From: CATQHP01 sp965214915
GTDB taxonomy: Bacteria > Acidobacteriota > Terriglobia > Bryobacterales > UBA6623
Direction of reading: 5' to 3'
Assembly: GCA_965214915.1 (NCBI GenBank)
Contig: CBDCCP010000002.1
Location: forward strand, 1,426,001-1,490,000
Length of the DNA: 64,000 nt
Positions 57,478 through 64,000 of this stretch are shown here, one piece after another. A program made the position numbers and the translations under genes. Below the pieces are notes generated by a model. The model searched no databases. It worked only from the letters and a program-made list of their open reading frames with translations, and had not been told where the DNA came from. Each line of letters opens with the position of its first letter. Position 1 is the stretch's first letter.

Positions 57478-58896
57478 CTACCGGGCGTAATCCGCGCCGG
57501 CGTCGCTTCGCGCGCACGAAGCGTCCCAGGCGGCGAGCTCGCCGCGCATGGATTTAGCAATCTCGGGCAGCTTCTCGGCCAGGTTGTAGCGCTCGCCGGG
57601 ATCGACGGTAATGTCGTAAAGCATGTCTTGGCGCTGCCCGTCGAGGTACGAGAGCAGTTTGTAACGGTTGTCGATCAGGGCGTGGTCGGGCGAGCCCAGA
57701 CGCGCCGCTTCACTTCTGACGCCGCCCGTTGTCTGCAATCCGATCGGGCGCGGCCTCTCGGCCATTTCTCCCGCGATCAGCGGCATCAGGTTCACGCCGT
57801 CGCGCGGCTCGGGCGCTCCCTGCGCCGTGAAGCCCAAGGCGCCGAGCACCGTGGGGAAATAATCGACGGTCGAACAAGGAACGCGCGTGCTGGCGGCTTC
57901 GCGAATCTTCGACGGCCATTCCAGAATCCCCGGAACGCGGATGCCGCCTTCGAACAAGCTGCGCTTGCGGCCGCGCAACGGGCCCGCCGATCCCCGCCTC
58001 CGTCCGGTAGTCGTGTCGCGGCCTTCCGGGCCGTTGTCGCTGCAATACCACAACATCGTGTCTTCGGCGACGCCCAGGCCGCGCAGCGTTCGGCGCAAGC
58101 GGCCTACCTGCTCGTCGAGCGCGGTGATGCAGCCGTAGAAGTGCTGCTCACCTTCGCTGCGCTCTTTGTACATCGCGCGATGCCGCGGTCCGGCAACGAC
58201 CGGCTCGTGCGGCGCATGGAACCAGATGACTGCGAAAAACGGCTTGCCGTCCCGCGCCGCGCGCTCGATAAAAGGAATGGCGCGGTCCATGATGACCCGC
58301 GAGTCGTCGCCGTCAAGATTTTCCGTTGCGTACCGCCCTTCCCCGGTCCAGTATTTCGAGGGAAACGCCTGGTTGACCATCGGGTTCCAGGTGGGCATCT
58401 GCACCTCGGCCGAGAACGCCTCGTCAAAACCGCACTCCCAAGGCGGGGAGTAGTGCTCTTTTGTCCGCTCGCGGCCGCCGCGGCGCCCGTCGCGGATATC
58501 TCTGGTAAGGGTTCCGAGGTGCCACTTGCCGAAATGGCCGGTCGTGTAGCCTTGCGTCTTCAGCGCTTCGGCCAGAGTCGTTTCGCCGGCGCGCATGTGG
58601 CCCGTGTTGGCGGTATAGATGCCGTAGCGATAGGGGTGCCTGCCGGTAAGCGCGCTCCCGCGCGTCGGCGAGCATACCGGGGCGCCCGCGTAGAAACGGT
58701 CGAAGCGCAAGCCCGATGCGGCCATCGCATCGAGATGGGGCGTTTTGAGAAACGGGTGTCCGTTATAGCCGGCATCGCCCCAGCCCTGGTCGTCTGCCAT
58801 GCAGAGGATGATATTGGGCTTGGCCGAGGCCGCTTGCGCCGCCGAAGCGGCAACGGCGGCCCCGCCGACCGTGCAAAGGAAGTCGCGTCGATGCAT
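57478..58896 (-). CDS. sulfatase, Tat-exported
   Basis: This 472-residue enzyme begins with a twin-arginine signal (HRRDFLCTVGGAAVAASAA), then KPNIILCMADDQGWGDAGYN with the metal-binding aspartates, and C75-S-P-T-R, the formylglycine site. HFGKWHLG and LWYCSDNGPEGRDT complete the active site. The C-terminus (LYDITVDPGERYNLAEKLPE) is typical. It should cleave sulfate esters in the periplasm and, unlike the sulfatase at 35736, is complete. It needs a formylglycine-generating enzyme, not seen here. Confidence 0.95.
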   Translation of the reverse strand: MHRRDFLCTVGGAAVAASAAQAASAKPNIILCMADDQGWGDAGYNGHPFLKTPHLDAMAASGLRFDRFYAGAPVCSPTRGSALTGRHPYRYGIYTANTGHMRAGETTLAEALKTQGYTTGHFGKWHLGTLTRDIRDGRRGGRERTKEHYSPPWECGFDEAFSAEVQMPTWNPMVNQAFPSKYWTGEGRYATENLDGDDSRVIMDRAIPFIERAARDGKPFFAVIWFHAPHEPVVAGPRHRAMYKERSEGEQHFYGCITALDEQVGRLRRTLRGLGVAEDTMLWYCSDNGPEGRDTTTGRRRGSAGPLRGRKRSLFEGGIRVPGILEWPSKIREAASTRVPCSTVDYFPTVLGALGFTAQGAPEPRDGVNLMPLIAGEMAERPRPIGLQTTGGVRSEAARLGSPDHALIDNRYKLLSYLDGQRQDMLYDITVDPGERYNLAEKLPEIAKSMRGELAAWDASCARSDAGADYAR

Positions 58897-59012
58897 GTAT
58901 GAAGTATTTTACCCGGGAGATACTGTACCCTACCTACAGGAGCCGCAATCGCCCGAAGAGCGCAGCGCTTGCCGCAACGCGCCCCGCGGGCATGAAAGGA
59001 GCCCGCCCCGAC

Positions 59013-59228
59013 ATGGATATCATCGCGGTTATCGGAGAGTTGCGGAAGGAGCTCGAGCGCATCGACCGGTTGATCGTGGCGTTGGATAAGCTGCAGCATG
59101 GACGCCTCGGCCCGGGGCGTCCGCCGAAGCTTCTGCAGAAACTGCGCCGGCGCGCCGCGAGCGAGAAGGAAAAGACCGCCGCTGCTTCATCCGAAAAACA
59201 GCCGCCGGGAAAAACGGCAAAGAAGTAG
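59013..59228 (+). CDS. small basic coiled-coil protein
   Basis: This 71-residue protein (ATG at 59013, after AAAGGAG) has a helical heptad-like N-terminus (IGELRKELERIDRLIVALDKL) and a lysine-rich tail (KEKTAAASSEKQPPGKTAKK) after a GRPPK motif that resembles an AT-hook. It may bind DNA or be a small chaperone-like adaptor. Two earlier ATGs are in frame. No family is recognised. Confidence 0.6.
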   Translation: MDIIAVIGELRKELERIDRLIVALDKLQHGRLGPGRPPKLLQKLRRRAASEKEKTAAASSEKQPPGKTAKK

Positions 59229-59240
59229 CGCCGGCCGAGA

Positions 59241-59753
59241 TCAATAGACCGGCGTCCCATAAGGAATCGGAGTCCGGATTCTTTGCGGAGCGCTGACGCG
59301 GGCGATTTTCCAATTCCCGCTCTGCTTGCTCAAATAGAACTGTTGGACTTCGTTGCGCTCGGCATAGACGTATTCGACGCGCACCCGCGCCTCGTCCTCG
59401 GTTGAGAGCTCGGGTTCGTTCATGGCGATGCCCTTGATCTCGCGGTTCCGCTCCTTGAGGAACTCAGAGAATTTCCGCTCGCCCATCTCCGTGCGGCTTT
59501 GCCGCAAGGTCTTTTCCATTTGTCCGGTGTAGCAGTCCAGATAGTCGTCGATGACGCCGTCGCGCGCGGCGTCGAGCATGGCGTAAATCACGTCCCTCGG
59601 CTTCTCGGGCTGCGCGCGGCTTGCCCCCAGAAACGCCGCTGCGCTCGGGGCGCTATCGGGAAACTCGAACAGACCCTGCTTCCAGCCGATTGCGGCAAGC
59701 GCGGCAACGATCAGCGCCACCGTCACGGCCTGTGCTTTGGCGTCTTTGCTCAT
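59241..59753 (-). CDS. membrane-anchored NTF2-like-looking protein, unknown
   Basis: This 170-residue protein has one N-terminal membrane helix (AVTVALIVAALAAIGWKQGLF) and a periplasmic domain with RDVIYAMLDAARDGVIDDYLDCY, a helix pattern like the start of small cone-shaped NTF2-like domains, then EARVRVEYVYAERNEVQQFYLSK (a beta-sheet). No name can be assigned. It is the last gene of the SPFH operon, eleven bases after the preceding stop, so it is probably part of that complex. Confidence 0.68.
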   Translation of the reverse strand: MSKDAKAQAVTVALIVAALAAIGWKQGLFEFPDSAPSAAAFLGASRAQPEKPRDVIYAMLDAARDGVIDDYLDCYTGQMEKTLRQSRTEMGERKFSEFLKERNREIKGIAMNEPELSTEDEARVRVEYVYAERNEVQQFYLSKQSGNWKIARVSAPQRIRTPIPYGTPVY

Positions 59754-59763
59754 CGCGGCGAAA

Positions 59764-60750
59764 TTACTGCGCATCGTTGCGACGAACGATGGTCAGATCG
59801 AGATTGCCGCCCTCGTCGACGATGGTCTTGCGGAATCGGGGAAGCACTTCCTCCATGGTTTCGAGAAACAGACGGTCGCGGGTGACCTGCGGATTCTTCG
59901 CGTATTCGGCGGCCAAGCCGATGAAGCGCGCCGCGTCGCCTTGCGCTTCGTTGACCACCCGCTCCTTGTAGCCGCGCGACGAGAGCAGCATTTGCTGCGC
60001 CTCGCCGCGGGCGCGGGGCACGATGTCGTTCGCATAGCCCTCGGCTTCGTTGACGATGCGGGCGGAATCGGCGCGCGCCGAAGCCACGTCGCGAAAGGCG
60101 TCCGCGGCCTCGGGCGGGGGAGCCGCCAGGCGGATGTTCACTGTCGAGACGACCACCCCCAGCCCGTAACGGTCGATGAGTTGCTGGGCGCGGCGGCGAA
60201 CGATCTCCTGGATGGCGACCTTTTCGGTGGTCAGCACCTCGTCCACGGTGCGGGAGGCAATTTGGCGGCCGAGCTCCGCTTCGACGGCGGTCGCCACGGC
60301 GCCGTCCACGTCGGCGGCCAGAAACAGATAATCCGCCGGGTCGGCGATACTGTACTGCACGACCGTGCGCACGTTGATGATGTTCTGATCGCCGGTCAGA
60401 AACTGCGACAAAGTCGGCTCGGCCGGAATCGCGTTGGCTTCATCGGCGACCTCGCCCCCGATGAACGCGCGCTTGAGCTCGCGCACCTTGAGCTTGTGGA
60501 CCTGCCCGACGGGCCAGGGCCAATGCCAGCCCACGCCCGGAGTCACGCGGTCGCCGGAGACCGCTCCGAACACCGTCAGCACCCCCTGCTCCTCCGTCGG
60601 CACGACATAGACGCCCAACAAAACCCAAAGCGCCAACAGATATAGGGCGGCCCTCTTTCTGGTGAGACCGAAAGGACTTCCCGCTGGCGGGCGGCCCGCC
60701 GCGCCGGATTCCGCCGCGCTTTCCGCCGGCAATTGCGCCAAGTCGTGCAT
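59764..60750 (-). CDS. SPFH/band 7 protein, HflK/HflC-like
   Basis: This 328-residue protein has one N-terminal membrane helix (ALYLLALWVLLGVYVVP), then an SPFH domain (EEQGVLTVFG to IVNEAEGYANDIVPRARGEA) and a coiled-coil C-terminus with ARGEAQQMLLSSRGYKERVVN. The phrase FLTGDQNIINVRTVVQYSI is typical of the HflK branch. HflK-HflC cages regulate the FtsH protease. It follows the HflC-like gene by nine bases. It is the third SPFH domain in the operon. Confidence 0.9.
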   Translation of the reverse strand: MHDLAQLPAESAAESGAAGRPPAGSPFGLTRKRAALYLLALWVLLGVYVVPTEEQGVLTVFGAVSGDRVTPGVGWHWPWPVGQVHKLKVRELKRAFIGGEVADEANAIPAEPTLSQFLTGDQNIINVRTVVQYSIADPADYLFLAADVDGAVATAVEAELGRQIASRTVDEVLTTEKVAIQEIVRRRAQQLIDRYGLGVVVSTVNIRLAAPPPEAADAFRDVASARADSARIVNEAEGYANDIVPRARGEAQQMLLSSRGYKERVVNEAQGDAARFIGLAAEYAKNPQVTRDRLFLETMEEVLPRFRKTIVDEGGNLDLTIVRRNDAQ

Positions 60751-60759
60751 CTTTGCCGC

Positions 60760-61770
60760 TTACTGCCCCCGCGTCAGCAGGCGCAGAAACTCCGAATCGG
60801 AGCTGAGAATAACTGTGGTCCGGTCATCCAACGTCTGCTTGTAGGTTTCGAGCGTCCGGGTCAATTTGTAGAACGACGGGTTCCGGGAATAAGCCTGTCC
60901 GTAGATGCGGGCCGCTTCGGCATCGCCTTCGCCCCTGGTCGTCTCGGCTTTCTTGTACGCCTTGGCCAGGATTTCCTCTTTTTCCCGGTCGGCTTGAGCG
61001 CGGATGCGCAGCGCCTGCTCCTCTCCTTCCGCCCGATACTGCCTGGCGATGCGTTCGCGTTCCGCGCGCATTCTGGCATAGACGCTTTGCTTGTTCTGCT
61101 CGGGCAGGTTGAGCCGCTTGAGCCGCACATCGACGACGCGAATGCCGTATTGCTCCAACGCCGCCGCGCCGCTGCTCGCGGTCAACTCATCGAGCATCTT
61201 GCGCGCCTTCACCTCTTCGGGCACGGGAGAAACGATTTCCTCCAGATCGTGGCCCGCGATCGAAGCGGCCAGCCCCGCCCACACCAAGTCGTGCAAGCGC
61301 ATCTCGGCGGACGCCTCGTTGCCGACCGTCTGCACGAACGTCTCAGGGTCGGCAATCTGCCACAGAGCGTAGCTGTCGATGCTCAGGTTTTTCTTGTCGC
61401 GGGTCAGGAACTCCGACCGCGGCGGGTTGTAAACGCGCAGCCTGCGGTCGAAAAACCGGACCTGGTGGATCAACGGCAGCTTGTAGGAGAGACCCGCTTC
61501 GGCGACCGTGCGCACCGGGCGTCCGAATTGCGTGACCAGCGCGAACTCGGTCTCGCGGACGGTGAAAACCATCGACCACAAGACGAGCAGCGCCCCCAAC
61601 GCAATCAGGATTTTCTCGTTCCCGCGGACGAATCCGGCGAAATCGAAGGGTTCGCGGGGGCCGTGGCCGTGTTCGTGCTCATGGCGGTGGTCGTGCTCAT
61701 GGTGGTGAGCGTGGCCGTGGTCATGACGATGACCGTGCTCGTGCTCATGATGATGACTATGCTCGTGCAT
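60760..61770 (-). CDS. HflC-like SPFH protein with histidine-rich N-terminus
   Basis: This 336-residue protein opens with a cytoplasmic tail in which 20 of the first 36 residues are histidine, a likely metal-binding buffer. A membrane helix (ILIALGALLVLWSMVFTV) and an SPFH domain follow (ETEFALVTQFGRPVRTV, then YGIRVVDVRLKRLNLPEQN), ending in an HflC-type coiled coil with KAYKKAETTRGEGDAEAARI. Normal HflC lacks the histidine tail. The gene starts three bases after the stop of the ATPase-SPFH fusion gene. The tail links it functionally to the metal ATPase. Confidence 0.92.
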   Translation of the reverse strand: MHEHSHHHEHEHGHRHDHGHAHHHEHDHRHEHEHGHGPREPFDFAGFVRGNEKILIALGALLVLWSMVFTVRETEFALVTQFGRPVRTVAEAGLSYKLPLIHQVRFFDRRLRVYNPPRSEFLTRDKKNLSIDSYALWQIADPETFVQTVGNEASAEMRLHDLVWAGLAASIAGHDLEEIVSPVPEEVKARKMLDELTASSGAAALEQYGIRVVDVRLKRLNLPEQNKQSVYARMRAERERIARQYRAEGEEQALRIRAQADREKEEILAKAYKKAETTRGEGDAEAARIYGQAYSRNPSFYKLTRTLETYKQTLDDRTTVILSSDSEFLRLLTRGQ

Positions 61771-61773
61771 GAA

Positions 61774-64000
61774 CTATTCCTCTCCCTCGGGCATCTCGAA
61801 CGGCGGCGGCGGTTGCTGCATCCCGGCGCCGGGCGGAGCGAGCATCACGCTGTCTTCGACAGTCCATAGATTGCGTTTCCCGCCGCGCGAATCGATAATC
61901 AGCTTGGGCCGGTTGGGCAGCACCTCATCCATTGCTTCGAGATACAGACGAGTGGATGTCGGCCCCGGCGCGCGGCGGTATTCGTTTTCCAACTGAACGA
62001 ACCTCGCCGCGTCTCCCTCGGCCCGCTCGGAACGGCTGACCTTATAGCCCGCGGCCTCTTGCAAGCCGGCCTCGGCTTGGCCGCGGGCCAGGGCGACCTG
62101 CTCGTTAGCGTAGCCCTCCGCCTCGTTGATCATGCGGCTTTTTTCCTCCAGCGCCCCGGCCACGTCGCGGAAGGCGTCGACGACCTCCACCGAAGGATGC
62201 ACGTCCTGAATCGCCACCCGGCGGACTCTCGCGCCGGCGCCATAGCGGTCGAGCCGCATTTGCAACTCCTCGGCGGCGGCTTTCTCGGCGTCGCGCCGCC
62301 CGGCCGCGATCAACGCATCGAGCGGCATCGCATTCACCACGGCGCGCAGCGACGACTCCGCCGCCGCCCGGATGGTCGCGTCGGCGTCGACTTGCCGGAA
62401 CAAAAAGTCGTCGGGCTTTTCCAGATCGTAATGCACTACGGCATTCATCTCGATCATGTTCTGATCGCCGGTCAGCATCAGCGTCTCTTCTTCCTTGAGC
62501 TGGATGCGTCCGTCACGGTGCTGCACGTCCCACTCGTACGCCGGCGGTTCGTTGAAAGTCGCGGCGGCGGTCGTGCGGAAGCCGATTTCGACAATCCGCA
62601 CCTGACGCGCCTGAATCCGCGTCAGCCGGTCGACCGGCCACGGCAGCTTGAAATTGACTCCCGGCTCTCGATAGGGAAGGACTTTGCGTCCGAAGCGTTC
62701 GATCACGCCCTGCTCGTCCGTCTGCAAGACAAACGTTGCAGTGGAGGCCCACAAAGCCGCGCAGACCCAGGCGAGAGGCTTGACCAAGCGGCGGCGGTTC
62801 TCGACCAGCCAAGCGAATCCCGCGGCCGGATCGACGCTTCGCAGGCCGTGCAAAACGGCCTGCCAGAGACGCCCGATGCCGATCCGCCGCCCATATCTCT
62901 CCCAGCGCGGAACGTGCCCGGCGGGCCGCTCGACCCGCAGCAACCGCACGGAATTGAGCATGACGAAGATGGAAGAAATCTGGTGTACGCCCGCCGCCAT
63001 AGCAGGCCCCATCCAGCCCTTGCCGGCGATGTAAACGGCGACAACGTTGACCACGCCGGCGAACAGGATGATGTTCTGCCAGACCGTTGCGACGGCATTC
63101 TTGGAAACGTCGAAGAGCTTGGGCAGCTTGGAGATTTCGTGGTTGAGGTCGACGGCGTCGGCCGCCTCGGCGGCGATGTCGGCGCCGGAGCCGGCGACGG
63201 CCACGCCCACGTCCGCCGCCGCCAGCGCCGGGGCGTCGTTGACGCCGTCGCCGATCATGGCCACCTTGCGTCCCTGGATTTGCAGTTGCCGGATGCGGTC
63301 GAGCTTCTGCTCGGGCAGCAACTCGGCCTCGACGTGGGTGATGCCCACTTCGCGGGCGATCGCGTCGGCGGCCTTGCGCCGGTCGCCCGTCAGCAGGACG
63401 ATGTTGGCGACGCCCAGATCTTCGATGGCGTGAATCGCGTCGTGCGCGCCTAGCCGGGGCGTATCGCGCAGCAGGATCGCGCCGACGAACTGCGCATCGG
63501 AAGAAACCAGGACGGCCGTCGCGCCGGCGCGGTCGGCGGCGTCGAGATAGGGTTGCAGTCCCTCGATGCCCTGCTCTGCCAGAAAGGCTTCGTTGCCGGC
63601 GCGGATCGTACGCCCGTCGCGTACGCACTGCGCTCCCCTGCCGGGAACGATCTGCGCCTCGAGCGGCGCCTCGGCGCCGAGACCGCGGCCCGCGGCGGCC
63701 TCGACAATCACCTTGGCCAGCGGATGATCGGAGCCGGCTTCGGCCGCGGCCCCAAGCGTAAGCACCTCGGTTTCCGTGCGGCCCGCGGCCGGGACGATCT
63801 CGAGGATGTTGAACTCGCCCGTGGTCAGCGTGCCGGTCTTGTCGAAAACCACCGTATCGATTTCCGACGCCGTCTGCACGACTTGGCCGCCGCGCACCAG
63901 CAGGCCGCGGCGGGCCAATCCGCCGATGGCCGCGACCATCGCCGCCGGAGTCGCCAGAATCAGTGCGCAGGGACAGCCGACGATGAGCACCGCGACGGCG
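61774..64000 (-). CDS. P1B-type metal ATPase fused to an HflK-like SPFH domain (5' end outside window)
   Basis: Counting from the GTG at 63990, the visible part starts in the sixth-helix metal site C6-P-C8 context (VGCPCALILATPAA). It then has the phosphorylation motif DKTGTLT (D50), the P1B HP dipeptide (89-90), GDGVNDAP (247-254) and the last helices with VHQISSIFVMLNSVRLL (335-351). Instead of ending there, it continues through a linker with another membrane helix (about 404-420) into a full SPFH domain (about 421-700) of the HflK type and a C-terminal PPPPFEMPEGEE tail. The true start lies beyond the right edge. It heads an operon of SPFH genes. The reading frame is unbroken, so this is a real fusion in the sequence. 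Confidence 0.92.
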   Translation of the reverse strand, partial: AVAVLIVGCPCALILATPAAMVAAIGGLARRGLLVRGGQVVQTASEIDTVVFDKTGTLTTGEFNILEIVPAAGRTETEVLTLGAAAEAGSDHPLAKVIVEAAAGRGLGAEAPLEAQIVPGRGAQCVRDGRTIRAGNEAFLAEQGIEGLQPYLDAADRAGATAVLVSSDAQFVGAILLRDTPRLGAHDAIHAIEDLGVANIVLLTGDRRKAADAIAREVGITHVEAELLPEQKLDRIRQLQIQGRKVAMIGDGVNDAPALAAADVGVAVAGSGADIAAEAADAVDLNHEISKLPKLFDVSKNAVATVWQNIILFAGVVNVVAVYIAGKGWMGPAMAAGVHQISSIFVMLNSVRLLRVERPAGHVPRWERYGRRIGIGRLWQAVLHGLRSVDPAAGFAWLVENRRRLVKPLAWVCAALWASTATFVLQTDEQGVIERFGRKVLPYREPGVNFKLPWPVDRLTRIQARQVRIVEIGFRTTAAATFNEPPAYEWDVQHRDGRIQLKEEETLMLTGDQNMIEMNAVVHYDLEKPDDFLFRQVDADATIRAAAESSLRAVVNAMPLDALIAAGRRDAEKAAAEELQMRLDRYGAGARVRRVAIQDVHPSVEVVDAFRDVAGALEEKSRMINEAEGYANEQVALARGQAEAGLQEAAGYKVSRSERAEGDAARFVQLENEYRRAPGPTSTRLYLEAMDEVLPNRPKLIIDSRGGKRNLWTVEDSVMLAPPGAGMQQPPPPFEMPEGEE

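Noticed and set aside
61660..61770. A tandem-repeat or minisatellite-like run of CAT/CAC codons
   Set aside because: It is explained as the coding sequence of the histidine-rich HflC tail; the units are not regular enough for a DNA repeat array.

Overview
This is a GC-rich bacterial window, most likely from an Acidobacteriota genome of the Bryobacterales/Solibacter type. The evidence is the C-terminal domain known as the Solibacter uncharacterised domain (TIGR03437) on two large secreted proteases, a planctomycete/acidobacterial cytochrome-like gene (DUF1587/1592/1588/1585 type) paired with a DUF1552 gene, several DUF1080, DUF6807 and sulfatase genes, and a tandem family of secreted proteins of the kind abundant in Solibacter-like genomes. 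Most products carry Sec, Tat or lipoprotein-like signals, so the region is dominated by secreted and periplasmic catabolism. One tRNA gene (Arg, CCT) is present. No rRNA and no CRISPR array were seen.

Layout. 1-6710 (minus strand): a GMC oxidoreductase cut by the window edge, its small subunit, tRNA-Arg, a secreted ankyrin protein, and a DUF1552 / haem-domain pair. 6985-16175 (plus): four tandem secreted paralogues, a DUF6152 protein, a fungalysin-like M36 metalloprotease, and a small membrane protein. 16190-31215 (mostly minus): an apiosidase-like hydrolase, DUF309, DUF3604, a BlaI/M56-TonB/deoxyribosyltransferase operon, an unknown secreted protein, a PQQ dehydrogenase, a two-domain DUF1080 protein and an AIM24-like protein. 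31331-33610: pyrB-pyrC. 33614-38940: a rearranged zone with a two-helix membrane protein plus a proline-rich microprotein, a sulfatase without a normal start codon, an IS110 remnant, a frameshifted sigma-factor remnant, a 1 kb inverted duplicate of 15128-16189, and a second copy of the sulfatase tail. 39201-52221: a heparinase-like protein, a subtilase, a TPR operon, a sugar isomerase and Gfo/Idh pair, and a Tricorn-like protease. 52450-57372: a NYN-domain protein next to a complete Pnkp-Hen1 RNA repair operon. 57478-64000: a second sulfatase, a small coiled-coil protein, and an operon of stomatin-like (SPFH) proteins whose first gene fuses a heavy-metal P1B-type ATPase to an HflK-like domain.

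How the genes fit together. The GMC, PQQ, Gfo/Idh, sugar isomerase, DUF1080, apiosidase-like, heparinase-like and sulfatase genes suggest oxidative and hydrolytic turnover of sulfated or complex glycans. The M36, S8 and Tricorn proteases suggest protein scavenging. The two most interesting systems are the ATPase-SPFH fusion operon at the right edge, whose second protein carries a histidine-rich tail, and the RNA repair cassette with its NYN neighbour. The duplicated module with a sharply bounded divergent patch is the most striking structural signal.
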